A stretch of DNA of 64,000 bases from Yersinia rochesterensis (GTDB lineage: Bacteria > Pseudomonadota > Gammaproteobacteria > Enterobacterales > Enterobacteriaceae), in the NCBI RefSeq assembly GCF_003600645.1, contig NZ_CP032482.1:3472001-3536000 (forward strand), given 5' to 3'. Made by a program: the position numbers and the translations under genes. The notes under the pieces are model-generated. The model was not told the origin of the DNA and searched no databases. It saw nothing but the letters and a program-made list of their open reading frames with translations. Shown here one piece after another: positions 1 through 9,971 of this stretch; position 1 is the first letter of the stretch; each line of letters starts with the position of its first letter.

Positions 1-524
1 TGAATGTTACAAGCTTGAGCCAGTGCGGAATGGGAGCCATCCGCCGCCACCAATAATTTAGCGCTAAGTTGTTGGCCATTATCCAATGTCACCGTGGCAG
101 ATTCTGTCGTGCGCACCACATCAACCACTTTTGCCGGGCAATGTAAGGTCACACCCGGCGCTTTCTGTAACAAGGCGAATAGCCGATTACCGGCATCAAA
201 CAGCTCAATGACCTGACCCAGAGCCGGAACACGATAATCTTGCGCCCGAAGATTCACAAAGCCGGAATGTCCACTATCACTGACGTGAACATGTTCAATG
301 GCGGTGGCACAGTCTGCCAATGCTGACCAGAGGCCAATGCTATCCAATTGCTGACAGGTTCCCTGCGCCAATGCAATGGCTCTGGCATCAAAACCTGGAT
401 GTTGGCGGCTGTCAGGAAGATGCGCTTCAATCAGCGCCACCGGTGCCGCCCCTTTAGTGAGGGATGAAATAGCCAGCGCCAGTGTCGCGCCAGCCATACC
501 GCCACCAACAATTATCACACTCAT
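1..524 (-). CDS. ubiH: 2-octaprenyl-6-methoxyphenol hydroxylase, 5' part only
   Basis: FAD-dependent monooxygenase of ubiquinone biosynthesis. Only the N-terminal ~174 codons are in the window; the C-terminus lies beyond base 1. The start at 524 gives MSVIIVGGGMAGATLAL, a Rossmann FAD-binding GxGxxG motif at the extreme N-terminus, and a VAADGSHS-type motif follows further in, as in the UbiH/UbiF hydroxylases. The ATG lies 3 bases after the pepP stop, so the two genes are translationally linked in the order ygfB-pepP-ubiH. UbiH rather than another family member is inferred from this conserved order. Confidence 0.9.
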   Translation of the reverse strand, partial: MSVIIVGGGMAGATLALAISSLTKGAAPVALIEAHLPDSRQHPGFDARAIALAQGTCQQLDSIGLWSALADCATAIEHVHVSDSGHSGFVNLRAQDYRVPALGQVIELFDAGNRLFALLQKAPGVTLHCPAKVVDVVRTTESATVTLDNGQQLSAKLLVAADGSHSALAQACNI

Positions 525-527
525 CAG

Positions 528-1841
528 TTATCTCGCTGCCGCCATCAGGGCTTCAATGTCATCGGGATCTTTTACCACACTGGCGGTCAGATTTTCATTA
601 CCATCCGCAGTAATCACAATGTCATCTTCAATCCGAATACCAATACCGCGATATTGTGGCGGAACATCGGCATCTGGCGCGATATACAAGCCCGGCTCGA
701 TGGTCAGCACCATACCCGGCTCAAGAGGGCGCTCGCGGTCACTGTTGCTGTAATCGCCGACATCATGCACATCCAACCCCAGCCAGTGGCTCAAGCCGTG
801 CATAAAGAAGGGACGGTGCGCTTGTTCAATAATCAGTTGCTCGACATCCCCTTTGAGGATGCCCAAACTCACCAAACCGGTAATCATAATCCGCACCACC
901 TTCCCCGTGACCTCACGGATACTGGTTCCTGGCCGGTACAATTCCAAAGATTTGTTGATGGAGGCCAGCACGATGTCATAAATCTCCCGCTGGGCTGGGG
1001 TAAATTTACCGTTTACCGGGAAAGTTCGGGTGATATCACCGGCATAGCCCTGATATTCACAACCGGCGTCAATCAGCACTAAATCGCCATCTCGCAGTTC
1101 GCACTCATTTTCGGTGTAATGCAAAATGCAGCCATTTTCACCGCCACCAACAATTGTGTTATACGCCGGATAACGCGCACCATGGCGAGTAAATTCATGC
1201 AGAATCTCCCCTTCCAATTGGTACTCAAACATCCCTGCACGGCATCTTTCCATCGCGCGGGTATGGGCCAATGCGCTAATTTCACCGGCGCGGCGCATCA
1301 CAGCAAGTTCTTCTTCTGACTTAAACAGGCGCATTTCATGCAACCATGGCCGCCAGTCAGTTAAGGTCGCGGGTGCACGCAAATTTTTACGAAAACCGTT
1401 ACGCAATTTTTCCAGCGCGGCAAACACAATCTTATCCGCATAATCATATTGCCCCTGCGCGTGATAAATCACATCAAGGCGATTAAGCAGCAAATAGAGC
1501 TGCTCGTCGATTTCATCAAAAGGTAATGCGCGATCGATACCCAACTTCTCAGGCGCGGCCTCTTGCCCTAAACGGCGGCCAAACCAGATTTCAGCGGTTA
1601 AATCGCGCACTCGGTTAAACAGCACGCTGTGGTTGTGAGTCTCATCGCTTTTCACCAGAATCAGCACCGCTTCCGGCTCATTAAAGCCGGTCAGATAACT
1701 AAAATCGCTATTCTGCCGATAAGGATATTCAGAATCTGCACTGCGCGTAGCCTCTGGTGCGGCAAAAATAATGGCAGCACTGCCCGGGGCCATCTTCGCC
1801 AACAGTGCCTGACGGCGATTCTGGTATTCTTGCTGAGTCAT
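528..1841 (-). CDS. pepP: Xaa-Pro aminopeptidase P
   Basis: Cytosolic metallopeptidase that removes N-terminal residues preceding proline. The protein has 437 residues with an N-terminal creatinase-like domain and a C-terminal pita-bread M24 domain. The dimetal ligands are visible: DAGCEYQGYAGDITRTF supplies two Asp, HGLSHWLGLDVHD supplies His, and TIEPGLY and IRIEDD supply Glu. The start at 1841 was preferred over an upstream in-frame start at 1880 because GGAGGG lies a few bases upstream of this ATG. It sits between ygfB and ubiH. Confidence 0.96.
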   Translation of the reverse strand: MTQQEYQNRRQALLAKMAPGSAAIIFAAPEATRSADSEYPYRQNSDFSYLTGFNEPEAVLILVKSDETHNHSVLFNRVRDLTAEIWFGRRLGQEAAPEKLGIDRALPFDEIDEQLYLLLNRLDVIYHAQGQYDYADKIVFAALEKLRNGFRKNLRAPATLTDWRPWLHEMRLFKSEEELAVMRRAGEISALAHTRAMERCRAGMFEYQLEGEILHEFTRHGARYPAYNTIVGGGENGCILHYTENECELRDGDLVLIDAGCEYQGYAGDITRTFPVNGKFTPAQREIYDIVLASINKSLELYRPGTSIREVTGKVVRIMITGLVSLGILKGDVEQLIIEQAHRPFFMHGLSHWLGLDVHDVGDYSNSDRERPLEPGMVLTIEPGLYIAPDADVPPQYRGIGIRIEDDIVITADGNENLTASVVKDPDDIEALMAAAR

Positions 1842-1895
1842 TACACCCTCCTGAAATATCCGATTTCCATCATTCAACACACGACACAGGCCAGC

Positions 1896-2474
1896 TTAGT
1901 GTAATGTCGGTTTGCGTACTTCCGGGGCCGTCGGTTTTTCTTGAGTAAATTCAATATGACACAAGATAGCCGCGACACGGACATACTCGATGACTTCTTC
2001 CAATGATTGGGCCAGTTCTTCCTGATCTTCATCGTCGTCATATCCTAACTGAGCAATATTACGCAAATCATCAATGGCTTCACCCACTTCATCTTTCACT
2101 TGCGCCAACTTTGGTTGCAGCATCCCAAGACCTAGCAGAAAATGATTTACCCAGCCGGATAATGCATCAGCACGATCAAAAACAGTGATCTCTTCCCCTT
2201 CAGGAATCAACAACTGGAACATAAAACCTTCGTTTTCCAGCGCTTCTTGTGTTGCTTGATGTAACTGTTGTAACGGCAAACCAAGGGCTTGCGAAAAGGC
2301 GACGCCCTCGTTGGTCAAGTCATGCACCAGTGCACGCCAACCATCGTCTTTACTGCCTCCGCACAGCATGCCACTGATCAGACCATGCATTTCAGCAGGG
2401 GTTAATGCCACTGCTTGCTGGTTCAATGCCAGGGCAAGTGATTGGTAAGTCGGTAATGTATTCTCTATAGACAT
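1896..2474 (-). CDS. ygfB: YgfB/YecA-family (UPF0149) protein
   Basis: Small acidic all-helical protein of 192 residues, of unknown biochemical role, normally encoded directly upstream of pepP-ubiH as here. The sequence opens [17 protein letters not shown] and carries the conserved helical stretch [16 protein letters not shown]. No catalytic motif is visible. It is divergent from zapA across about 190 bases, which should hold both promoters. Confidence 0.92.
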   Translation of the reverse strand: MSIENTLPTYQSLALALNQQAVALTPAEMHGLISGMLCGGSKDDGWRALVHDLTNEGVAFSQALGLPLQQLHQATQEALENEGFMFQLLIPEGEEITVFDRADALSGWVNHFLLGLGMLQPKLAQVKDEVGEAIDDLRNIAQLGYDDDEDQEELAQSLEEVIEYVRVAAILCHIEFTQEKPTAPEVRKPTLH

Positions 2475-2666
2475 GCGTATTGGTCATCGTTGGCAGGATA
2501 AGTTCGTGTTATGCTACCACCAAGAAAGGTCGCTATACCAGAAAACGCAACACCCAAAAGGGGTTGAATCTTGGTATCGAGGTATATATAGTGACGCCCG
2601 CTTTGCCGCTACGAGCATTTTGCCTCTGGTTTTCAGGGCTGGCGCGAAATTAGTCAGGAAGGTCGC

Positions 2667-2996
2667 ATGTCTGCACAACCGGTAGATATTCAAATTTTTG
2701 GTCGATCGTTAAGAGTGAACTGCCCGCCAGAACAACAAGATGCGTTGAACATGGCAGCAGAAGATCTTAACCAACGGTTGCAAGATCTGAAAGTTCGCAC
2801 TAGAGTCACCAATACTGAGCAGTTAGTTTTCATCGCGGCGTTGAACGTATGTCACGAATTAGCTCAGGAAAGGTTGAAAACCCGTGACTATGCATCCAAT
2901 ATGGAGCAACGTATTCGGATGTTACAACAGACCATTGAACAAGCATTGCTTGAACAGGGTCGCATCTCTGAACGTCAGGATGCACAGTTTGAATAA
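2667..2996 (+). CDS. zapA: Cell division protein ZapA
   Basis: ZapA binds and bundles FtsZ protofilaments at the Z ring. The 109-residue length matches the family. The N-terminal globular part ([19 protein letters not shown]) is followed by a long helical, Gln/Glu-rich C-terminal half expected to form the tetrameric coiled coil. AGGAAGG precedes the ATG. 6S RNA and fau follow in the same direction, the conserved enterobacterial arrangement. Confidence 0.96.
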   Translation: MSAQPVDIQIFGRSLRVNCPPEQQDALNMAAEDLNQRLQDLKVRTRVTNTEQLVFIAALNVCHELAQERLKTRDYASNMEQRIRMLQQTIEQALLEQGRISERQDAQFE

Positions 2997-3033
2997 ATCT
3001 CTGTTGAATGATAGATTCAGCAGTGAGTAAAGA

Positions 3034-3217
3034 ATTTCTCTGAGATGTTTGCCAGCGGGCCCGTCCCCTGAGCCGATAATTAATACCAACAGAATGTAGC
3101 GACTCCGTAACTGGTGCGCATGCTCGGTTCGCCGAGAAGCCTTAAGGTTGCGACGCTGCGTTCACCTTGAACCATGGGTTCAAGGGTTACAGCCTGCGGC
3201 GGCATCTCGGAGATCCC
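3034..3217 (+). ncRNA. ssrS: 6S RNA
   Basis: 6S RNA sequesters sigma70 RNA polymerase in stationary phase. The ends ATTTCTCTGAGATGTT and GGCGGCATCTCGGAGATCCC pair as the closing stem. The internal blocks GAGCCGATA, GCATGCTCGG and CCTTGAACC..GGGTTCAAGGG are recognisable from the E. coli RNA. The position between zapA and fau is conserved. Ends are set by comparison with remembered E. coli ends and may be off by a few bases. Confidence 0.95.
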
Positions 3218-3316
3218 TTTCTTATCGTGTAACACGCATTTCGGTTATCACGCTCGTTTTGATACAGACAACTTTCTATTCATTTACCTCAATCGTATGT
3301 TTTTTAAGTCAATAAT

Positions 3317-3913
3317 ATGCTTTCAAATCAACTGCATGCCATTGAGCGAAAAAAAATCCGCAGTGAAATTCGTGAACGTCGGCGTCTTTTGACTCCCGAA
3401 CAACAGCAGCAATCCGCCAATCTCGCAGCTCAACAAATCGCTTCCCACGACAAAATCCAACAAGCCCATACTATTGCCCTATTTCTGTCTTTTGATGGCG
3501 AGTTAGATACCGCCCCAGTTATCGAACTATTGTGGCAGCAGAAAAAACAAGTTTATCTCCCAGTTCTTCATCCTTTCAGCCCCGGTCATTTACTGTTTCT
3601 CCACTATCACCCTGATAGCCAGCTCATTCGTAATCGTTTGAAAATCTTGGAACCCCAATTAGATGTACGCGATGTGCTGCCCTTAAACCAATTAGACGTG
3701 GTGATAACCCCGCTGGTGGCATTTGATAGCCACGGGCAGCGTTTAGGTATGGGTGGTGGCTTCTATGACCGAACACTGCAAAACTGGCAGCAGGGTGGCC
3801 CCTATCCTATTGGTCTGGCTCATGATTGCCAGCGAGTCGAGCATTTGCCGAATGAACATTGGGATGTGCCGTTGCCAGAGATTGTGACACCGACAAAAAT
3901 ATGGCGCTGGTGA
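3317..3913 (+). CDS. fau: 5-formyltetrahydrofolate cyclo-ligase
   Basis: ATP-dependent conversion of 5-formyl-THF to 5,10-methenyl-THF (also called ygfA). The 198-residue protein has the family's ATP/substrate signature GMGGGFYDRTL near residues 145-155. It lies about 100 bases downstream of 6S RNA, with which it is normally co-transcribed. An out-of-frame ATG lies upstream; this start gives MLSNQLHAIERKKIRSEIRERR, the usual basic N-terminus. Confidence 0.94.
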   Translation: MLSNQLHAIERKKIRSEIRERRRLLTPEQQQQSANLAAQQIASHDKIQQAHTIALFLSFDGELDTAPVIELLWQQKKQVYLPVLHPFSPGHLLFLHYHPDSQLIRNRLKILEPQLDVRDVLPLNQLDVVITPLVAFDSHGQRLGMGGGFYDRTLQNWQQGGPYPIGLAHDCQRVEHLPNEHWDVPLPEIVTPTKIWRW

Positions 3914-3934
3914 GCCAGGGCGTTCAACATAAAA

Positions 3935-3965
3935 AAACACCCGATATTATACATAGCGGGTGTTT
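3935..3965 (-). terminator. Rho-independent terminator between fau and serA
   Basis: Inverted repeat AAACACCCG / CGGGTGTTT with a 13-base loop. Read on the minus strand it is followed by a T-run (A-run at 3931-3937 on the plus strand), so it mainly terminates serA. It may also act on fau. Confidence 0.8.
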
Positions 3966-3987
3966 AGTCATATCAGTACCACATTGA

Positions 3988-5229
3988 CTAGTAAAGCAAA
4001 CGCGAACGGATAGTCCCTGGAATCGCCTTCATAGCCTGCAATGCATTCTCTGCATTCTCTGCATCATCAGTTTCAACATCAATAACGACATAACCGATAT
4101 CAGCGCTGGTTTGCAAATACTGCGCCGCAATGTTGACATTCTGCTCAGCAAAAATTTTGTTAATGCTGGTCAGAATACCAGGGCGGTTCTCATGAATATG
4201 CAGCAGACGGCGAGTGTTATCACCATGGGCTGGCAGAGAAACCTCTGGGAAGTTAACCGCAGACAGCGTTGAGCCGTTATCGGAATACTTCGCCAGTTTA
4301 CCGGCCACTTCATCACCAATATTTTCCTGTGCTTCCTGAGTGGAACCACCAATATGCGGAGTCAATAACACATTATCAAACTCGCACAATGGTGAATTGA
4401 ACGGGTCTTTATTGGTTGCTGGCTCTTCAGGGAAAACGTCGATTGCCGCCCCTGCCAGATGATTGCTCGCCAGCGCATCACAGAGTGCCGGGATATCAAC
4501 TACCGTCCCACGAGAAGCATTAATCAGCATCGCGCCCGGTTTCATCAGAGCCAACTGCTCAGGGCCAATCATATTTTTGGTGGAGTGATTTTCTGGCACA
4601 TGCAAACTAATCACATCACTCATATTCAGCAAATCAGACAGATGGCGAACCTGCTGCGCATTTCCCAACGACAGTTTATTTTCAATATCGTAGAAGAACA
4701 CTTTCATCCCGACACTTTCAGCCAGAATACCGAGCTGAGTCCCGATATGACCATAGCCGATAATCCCCAGTTTTTTGCCACGGGCTTCATAGGAACCGAC
4801 AGCCAGCTTATTCCACTCGCCACGGTGTGCTTTAGCGTTAGCAGATGGAATACCGCGGAACATTAGCAGTAACTCGCCCAGTACCATTTCAGCGACCGAA
4901 CGGGTATTGGAGAAAGGCGCATTGAATACCGGCACACCACGTTTAGTCGCCGCTTTTAAATCAACCTGATTAGTACCGATACAGAAACAACCTACTGCAA
5001 CCAACTTTTCTGCTGCAGCAAAGACTTCTTCGGACAGATGTGTACGCGATCGAATCCCAACGAAGTGAGCATCACGAATAGATTCTTTCAGTGATTCGGT
5101 GTCTAAGGCACCTTTATGATATTCAATATTGCTATAACCGGCTGCACGCAGATTATCAACCGTGCTCTGGTGCACCCCTTCCACTAACAGAAACTTAATT
5201 CTGTCTTTCTCCAGTGATACTTTTGCCAT
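3988..5229 (-). CDS. serA: D-3-phosphoglycerate dehydrogenase
   Basis: First committed step of serine synthesis, oxidising 3-phosphoglycerate with NAD. The 413-residue protein shows the NAD-binding GIIGYGHIGTQLG, the catalytic Arg in INASRGTVVD, the Glu in FPEEP and the His in LTPHIGGST. A C-terminal ACT domain (RLLHIHENRPGILTSIN onward) is the serine feedback site. The start at 5229 was chosen over an in-frame extension to 5343 because MAKVSLEKDRIKFLLVEG is the family N-terminus and GGGG lies just upstream. A CRP-like site lies 210 bases upstream. Confidence 0.97.
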   Translation of the reverse strand: MAKVSLEKDRIKFLLVEGVHQSTVDNLRAAGYSNIEYHKGALDTESLKESIRDAHFVGIRSRTHLSEEVFAAAEKLVAVGCFCIGTNQVDLKAATKRGVPVFNAPFSNTRSVAEMVLGELLLMFRGIPSANAKAHRGEWNKLAVGSYEARGKKLGIIGYGHIGTQLGILAESVGMKVFFYDIENKLSLGNAQQVRHLSDLLNMSDVISLHVPENHSTKNMIGPEQLALMKPGAMLINASRGTVVDIPALCDALASNHLAGAAIDVFPEEPATNKDPFNSPLCEFDNVLLTPHIGGSTQEAQENIGDEVAGKLAKYSDNGSTLSAVNFPEVSLPAHGDNTRRLLHIHENRPGILTSINKIFAEQNVNIAAQYLQTSADIGYVVIDVETDDAENAENALQAMKAIPGTIRSRLLY

Positions 5230-5438
5230 GTCCCCGACCCTATTTTCAGACTTCAGATGTGGCTGACGATATCGAATGAATCCGGTCAGCACCCCGTCAA
5301 CATAACAAATATTTCGCGGGCGGCAATACAAACGATTGCCCACCCGTCAGCATAACAAGCAGTGCAAATGTTAATTTATGGAATAAAAAACTGGCAGAGA
5401 GTGAGTTAATGGCAGGTTAAGAAAATGAAATGATTAAA

Positions 5439-5454
5439 TGTGATATATATCACC
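5439..5454. promoter_or_regulatory. Candidate CRP-cAMP binding site upstream of serA
   Basis: TGTGA-TATATA-TCACC, one base from the symmetric TGTGA-N6-TCACA consensus. It lies in the rpiA-serA gap. CRP control of serA is known in E. coli; its use here is inference. The rest of the 5230-5541 gap is AT-rich with no ORF. Confidence 0.55.
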
Positions 5455-5499
5455 AAATTTAATGATTTTAAGAAAAGATATTTAAAGGCACAATTTATC

Positions 5500-5524
5500 A
5501 GGGTGAAGCCAAAAACCTCACCCT
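5500..5524 (-). terminator. Possible terminator of rpiA
   Basis: Inverted repeat AGGGTGA / TCACCCT about 18 bases beyond the rpiA stop on the minus strand. The run after it is only weakly T-rich, so this is tentative. Confidence 0.45.
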
Positions 5525-5541
5525 AAATAATATTCATTCAA

Positions 5542-6204
5542 CTACTTGAGCACGACCGTCTTAACACCATCGGCAGTACCAATCAGCGCCACATCAGCAC
5601 CTCGGTTGGCAAATAACCCCACGGTGACAACACCGGCAATGCCATTAATTTTATTTTCGAGCGCAATGGCATCCAATATAGTCAGGTTGTGCACATCCAA
5701 AATAACATTGCCATTATCCGTCAGAACATTTTGGCGATATTCAGGTAACCCGCCCAATTTCACCAGCTCGCGGGCGACATAAGAACGCGCCATCGGGATA
5801 ACTTCGACCGGCAGTGGAAACTTACCCAAAACATCAACCTGCTTGGAAGCATCTGCAATACAGATGAATTTACGGGAAATGGCCGCAATGATTTTCTCGC
5901 GGGTCAGTGCTGCGCCACCGCCTTTAATCATCTGCATTTGGCTGTTAATTTCATCAGCGCCATCAACATAAATATCCAGCACATCGACTTCATTGCAATC
6001 AAACACCTGAATGCCATAGCTTTTCAGCTTGGCGGTAGAGGCATCAGAGCTGGAAACCGCTCCTTCAATCTGGCCTTTGATGGAGGCAAGGGCATCAATA
6101 AAATGTGCCGCCGTAGAGCCGGTGCCGACCCCAACGATAGTGCCGGGTTTGACATAATCTAATGCTGCCCAGCCCACTGCTTTTTTAAGTTCATCCTGAG
6201 TCAT
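5542..6204 (-). CDS. rpiA: Ribose-5-phosphate isomerase A
   Basis: Interconverts ribose-5-phosphate and ribulose-5-phosphate in the pentose phosphate pathway. The 220-residue length is typical. Visible motifs are the phosphate loop [15 protein letters not shown], the catalytic DGADEI and [12 protein letters not shown]. The start at 6204 ([15 protein letters not shown]) was preferred over an in-frame ATG at 6276 because it matches the family N-terminus. It is divergent from argP across 220 bases, as in E. coli. Confidence 0.96.
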   Translation of the reverse strand: MTQDELKKAVGWAALDYVKPGTIVGVGTGSTAAHFIDALASIKGQIEGAVSSSDASTAKLKSYGIQVFDCNEVDVLDIYVDGADEINSQMQMIKGGGAALTREKIIAAISRKFICIADASKQVDVLGKFPLPVEVIPMARSYVARELVKLGGLPEYRQNVLTDNGNVILDVHNLTILDAIALENKINGIAGVVTVGLFANRGADVALIGTADGVKTVVLK

Positions 6205-6424
6205 GGTAAGTTCACGCCTTGATGTGAAAGAAAACCTGACGTCATTATAGAGCATATATATGATAAAACATCGCAATAAAGCCGGCTCATATAGGCGGTA
6301 ATTCTAGCTAGATCACAGTTACGTCGGTTTATTTATGGCGAGCCATCCGGTATTCCAACATAGAAAAATGAACAAAATGTGGCATAGTGCGGTATTAACT
6401 TAAATATTTGGAGAGATGACTCCG

Positions 6425-7318
6425 ATGAAACGCCCAGACTACCGTACGCTACAAGCGCTGGACGCGGTGATCCGTGAACGCGGTTTTGAACGCGCGGCAC
6501 AAAAACTCTGCATCACCCAATCGGCGGTATCTCAACGCATTAAGCAGTTGGAAAACCTGTTCGGTCAGCCGCTATTGGTGCGCACCGTGCCCCCGCGTCC
6601 AACTGAACAAGGGCAGAAATTGCTTGCCTTACTGCATCAGGTTGAACTGCTGGAAGAAGAGTGGCTCGGCAATGATAACGGCGGCGATACCCCGCTATTG
6701 CTGTCATTGGCGGTTAATGCCGACAGTCTGGCAACCTGGCTGCTACCGGCGCTAAAACCGGTGTTGGCGGACTCTCCTATCCGGCTGAATTTACAAGTCG
6801 AAGATGAAACCCGCACTCAAGAGCGGTTACGCCGTGGCGAGGTGGTGGGCGCGGTCAGTATCCAGCCTCAACCGCTGCCAAGCTGTCTGGTTGATCAGCT
6901 CGGCGCACTGGATTATCTGTTTGTGGCGTCAAAACCCTTTGCCGACCGCTACTTTCCCAATGGCGTGACCCGCTCGGCATTGCTGAAAGCCCCCGCCGTG
7001 GCCTTTGACCATTTGGATGATATGCATCAGGCATTTTTACAGCAGAATTTCGATTTGTCACCCGGCAGTGTGCCGTGCCATATCGTTAACTCGTCGGAAG
7101 CCTTTGTACAGTTAGCAAGGCAAGGTACTACCTGCTGTATGATCCCGCATTTACAAATCGAAAAAGAGTTGGCATCCGGTGAATTAATTGATCTAACCCC
7201 GGGGTTATTGCAACGACGGATGCTGTACTGGCATCGATTTGCACCAGAAAGCCGGACAATGAGAAAGGTAACTGATGCCCTGTTATCTCACGGGCATCAG
7301 GTATTACGGCAAGATTAG
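6425..7318 (+). CDS. argP: LysR-type regulator ArgP (IciA)
   Basis: Transcriptional regulator that senses arginine and lysine and activates the exporter gene argO, present 0.8 kb downstream. The 297-residue protein has the N-terminal LysR helix-turn-helix ([23 protein letters not shown]) and a C-terminal effector domain. The start at 6425 ([15 protein letters not shown]) was preferred over an ATG at 6416 because the GGAGAG at 6410-6415 abuts 6416 but is well spaced from 6425. Confidence 0.96.
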   Translation: MKRPDYRTLQALDAVIRERGFERAAQKLCITQSAVSQRIKQLENLFGQPLLVRTVPPRPTEQGQKLLALLHQVELLEEEWLGNDNGGDTPLLLSLAVNADSLATWLLPALKPVLADSPIRLNLQVEDETRTQERLRRGEVVGAVSIQPQPLPSCLVDQLGALDYLFVASKPFADRYFPNGVTRSALLKAPAVAFDHLDDMHQAFLQQNFDLSPGSVPCHIVNSSEAFVQLARQGTTCCMIPHLQIEKELASGELIDLTPGLLQRRMLYWHRFAPESRTMRKVTDALLSHGHQVLRQD

Positions 7319-7319
7319 C

Positions 7320-8075
7320 TTATTTGGCGGCAGCTGCGGGCGTGTTGGTGCTGGTTTTCAGCTCAAACACGACATCAACTTGATCATCAAAATGGATGGT
7401 TTGTTGCTCATAAGTTTGGGCTGCACCATTGGCTGGTGCGGCGTCAGCACTCTTGAACATACGCGCTACCGGCATAGGCTGGTAGTTAGCAGCACGGTAA
7501 CGAATGCTGTATACCGGCCCTAATTTAACCTTAAATCCGTCAGCCAAAGCGCCAGCTTGACTAATGGCATTCTCGATGGCTTTTTGACGAACCTGTTCAC
7601 GATAAGTGTCCGGGTTGGCAACACCCAGCTCGACGGAGTGAATTTCATTAAGACCCGACTTGAGTGCGCCATCCAGTAACTCATTCAACTTATCCAACTG
7701 GCGCAGTGTCACTTGAACCTGGCGTACCGCACGGTAGCCTTTCAATACCGCTTCACCGGTCTTCTGATAATCATATTCAGCTTGAGTCCGGATATTAGCC
7801 GCATTGATATCTTTTTTCTCAATGCCACTCTTACGCAGGAAATCAAAATATTGTGCGACTCGGGTATCTGCCTGTTTCTTAGCATCGGCGGCATCTTTGG
7901 CAGAGACACTCACTTCGATGGTAATGGTGGCAATATCCGGAGCCGCATCAACACTGGCGGTGCCCGATGTGACAACATGCGGCCCTTCTGGTAGCTCGGC
8001 CGCCTGAACTTGCAGCGCCAAAGGTAACGTCCCTAAACCCATCATTGCGGCCAAAGCCAATGTCTTCAACTTCAC
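7320..8075 (-). CDS. yggE: Periplasmic SIMPL-domain protein YggE
   Basis: Secreted protein of the SIMPL/DUF541 family, linked in E. coli to oxidative stress relief; molecular function unknown. The 251 residues begin with a signal peptide (KLKTLALAAMMGLGTLPLALQ, cleavage near VQAAEL), followed by the SIMPL core. The start is taken as GTG at 8075, placed after a strong AGGAGG, rather than an ATG seven codons upstream. It converges with argP, the stop codons being only a base apart. Confidence 0.92.
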   Translation of the reverse strand: MKLKTLALAAMMGLGTLPLALQVQAAELPEGPHVVTSGTASVDAAPDIATITIEVSVSAKDAADAKKQADTRVAQYFDFLRKSGIEKKDINAANIRTQAEYDYQKTGEAVLKGYRAVRQVQVTLRQLDKLNELLDGALKSGLNEIHSVELGVANPDTYREQVRQKAIENAISQAGALADGFKVKLGPVYSIRYRAANYQPMPVARMFKSADAAPANGAAQTYEQQTIHFDDQVDVVFELKTSTNTPAAAAK

Positions 8076-8159
8076 GGAGCCTCCTAAGATAATCATAATA
8101 AAACTAAGACAACCGTAGCATATCTAACTCAATTAGGGATTCGGATTAATGATAAAAAT

Positions 8160-8777
8160 TCACAGGCTTAATCCCTGCCGCGCTAACTGAAAAGCAATAA
8201 ACCACATCACGCTCCCCACCAGCAGATTGATGACTCGCTGTGAAGTTGGACGGTTGAGCCACGGTGATAACCACGCAGCCAGCAACGCCAGAGAAAAAAA
8301 CCAAGCTACAGAGGCGCTTACGGCACCAAAAGCAAACCACGGCCGAACATCCGGTAATAACTGGCCCCCTAAGCTTCCCAGCACCACAAAAGTATCCAGA
8401 TAAACATGCGGGTTAAGCCAGGTTACCGCCAATAGCGTAACCAGAATGCGCCAGCGCCCTTGCGCACCTGCAGCAACAGTTGATGACGAGCTATCGCCAC
8501 GCCATGCAGCCGTTAATGCCCCCCAGCCATACCACAACAGAAATGCCACGCCACCCCAAGTCACCAGAGCCAGTAACAATGGAGAACTATTCAGCAGAGC
8601 ACTGCCACCAAAAATACCTGCACAAATCAATATGATGTCACTGAGGGCGCACAACGCGGCACTCATCAAATGGTGCTGCCGCTTAATGCCCTGATTCATC
8701 ACAAAGGCATTTTGTGGCCCAAGGGGAAGGATCATGGCCGCACTCAGGGCAAAGCCTTGCAAATAGACAGCTAACAT
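8160..8777 (-). CDS. argO: Arginine exporter ArgO (LysE family)
   Basis: Inner-membrane exporter of arginine. The 205-residue protein is hydrophobic throughout with about six membrane segments and the LysE-family N-terminus ending [16 protein letters not shown]. Its proximity to argP fits the known ArgP-dependent activation of argO; the operator itself was not identified. The region upstream of the start carries an ERIC remnant. Confidence 0.94.
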   Translation of the reverse strand: MLAVYLQGFALSAAMILPLGPQNAFVMNQGIKRQHHLMSAALCALSDIILICAGIFGGSALLNSSPLLLALVTWGGVAFLLWYGWGALTAAWRGDSSSSTVAAGAQGRWRILVTLLAVTWLNPHVYLDTFVVLGSLGGQLLPDVRPWFAFGAVSASVAWFFSLALLAAWLSPWLNRPTSQRVINLLVGSVMWFIAFQLARQGLSL

Positions 8778-8905
8778 ACTGTTACCTTTAAATAATACTC
8801 AAAACAAACTGAGAGAATTGTTGAAGAATTAGCAGCATATTACGGGGAGAGAATCATCAGAGGAAATTGATATTTCTTATCTACTATAAGTAAAACTAAT
8901 AATGA

Positions 8906-8975
8906 ATATATCTGTCATACTTAAAGCTGCATGTGTGTTAGCTGCTTTCCTGCAATTTGAATTATTTAGGGTATA
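8906..8975. repeat. Internally deleted ERIC remnant
   Basis: The two outer arms of an ERIC element (TCATACTTAAAGCTGCATGTG ... CTGCAATTTGAATTATTTAGGGTAT) are joined directly without the central palindrome, giving about 70 bp in place of about 127. Confidence 0.7.
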
Positions 8976-8994
8976 AACAGAAACTCGCGAGTGA

Positions 8995-9059
8995 GAAAAA
9001 CGGAAGAAAAACGGAAGAAAAACGGAAGAAAAACGGAAGAAAAACGGAAGAAAAACGGA
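8995..9059. repeat. 11-bp tandem repeat, about 5.9 copies
   Basis: Unit GAAAAACGGAA repeated head to tail five full times plus a 10-base sixth copy with no mismatch. It lies 43 bases downstream of the mscS stop. The last copy forms the arm of the mscS terminator, so the array lies at and after the transcript end. Confidence 0.95.
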
Positions 9060-9078
9060 CTAATAATAGCCCGTTTTG
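9052..9078 (-). terminator. Terminator of mscS
   Basis: AAAACGG / CCGTTTT stem on the minus strand, followed by a T-run supplied by the 11-bp tandem array. Because each array copy contains AAAACGG, several copies could pair with the same partner arm. Confidence 0.65.
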
Positions 9079-9101
9079 ACTGAGTTTATTGCTATCAGGT
9101 T

Positions 9102-9971
9102 TTATGCTGTTGGAGCAGATTCTGCTTTATCCACCTGATGCAAATGCACATCCATCTGCGGGTAAGGAATGCCAATTTTGTGGGCATCCAGCGCGCGTTT
9201 GAAGTTCTCCATCAGATCCCAATAAACCTCCATGGCATCGCCGTTGGTGGTCCAGACGCGCACGGTAAAGTTTAATGACGAAGCCGCCATCTCATTCAAA
9301 CGCACGGTAACCCCTTTGTCATGCATAATGCGGGGGTCGGCTGCAATGATGTCACCCAGCACTTTCTTCACCACATCAATATCAGCATCATAGGCCACGC
9401 CAATAACCATATCAGTACGGCGATTGGGTTCACGGCTGGTGTTGATGATGTTGTTGGCGATAATTTTACCATTTGGCACAACAATAATTTTGTCGTCGAC
9501 GGTGCGCAATGTGGTTGAGAAAATCTGCACCTGCACCACGGTACCGGCTATGCCACCCAGATCGACATATTCACCCGCTTTAAATGGTCGGAAGGCCACC
9601 AGTAACACGCCAGCGGCAAAGTTGGACAGTGAGCCTTGCAGCGCCAAACCGATCGCTAAACCGGCAGCACCAATAACCGCAATCACCGATGCTGTTTGTA
9701 CTCCAAGGCGGCCCAACACCGCGACGATAGTAAAAGCCAGAATACTGTAGCGCGCCATTGCCGCCAGAAAATCTGCTACGGTGAGATCAATACCCCGTAA
9801 CTTCATGACCCGGCTGAGCATGCCGGAAACCACTTTGGCAATAATCGAACCGATAATTAGGGTCAGTAACGCCGCGACAATATTGACCGCGTATTGAATC
9901 AGTAGCTCCTGATTATTCACCAACCAAGTGCTCGCTTCATTGATACCATCAACTACGTTTAACTCTTCCAT
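9102..9971 (-). CDS. mscS: Small-conductance mechanosensitive channel
   Basis: Inner-membrane channel that opens under tension in hypo-osmotic shock. The 289-residue protein has three N-terminal membrane segments; the pore helix is visible as [21 protein letters not shown], followed by [16 protein letters not shown] of the beta domain. A cytosolic vestibule follows. The start gives [17 protein letters not shown]. It lies next to fbaA as in E. coli, but here separated by an AT-rich insertion with a small gene. Confidence 0.96.
   Translation of the reverse strand: MEELNVVDGINEASTWLVNNQELLIQYAVNIVAALLTLIIGSIIAKVVSGMLSRVMKLRGIDLTVADFLAAMARYSILAFTIVAVLGRLGVQTASVIAVIGAAGLAIGLALQGSLSNFAAGVLLVAFRPFKAGEYVDLGGIAGTVVQVQIFSTTLRTVDDKIIVVPNGKIIANNIINTSREPNRRTDMVIGVAYDADIDVVKKVLGDIIAADPRIMHDKGVTVRLNEMAASSLNFTVRVWTTNGDAMEVYWDLMENFKRALDAHKIGIPYPQMDVHLHQVDKAESAPTA

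Noticed and set aside
5230..5343. N-terminal extension of SerA
   Set aside because: The in-frame extension has no ribosome site and no similarity to the family N-terminus.
8995..9059. CRISPR array
   Set aside because: The 11-bp units are contiguous without spacers, so this is a simple tandem repeat.
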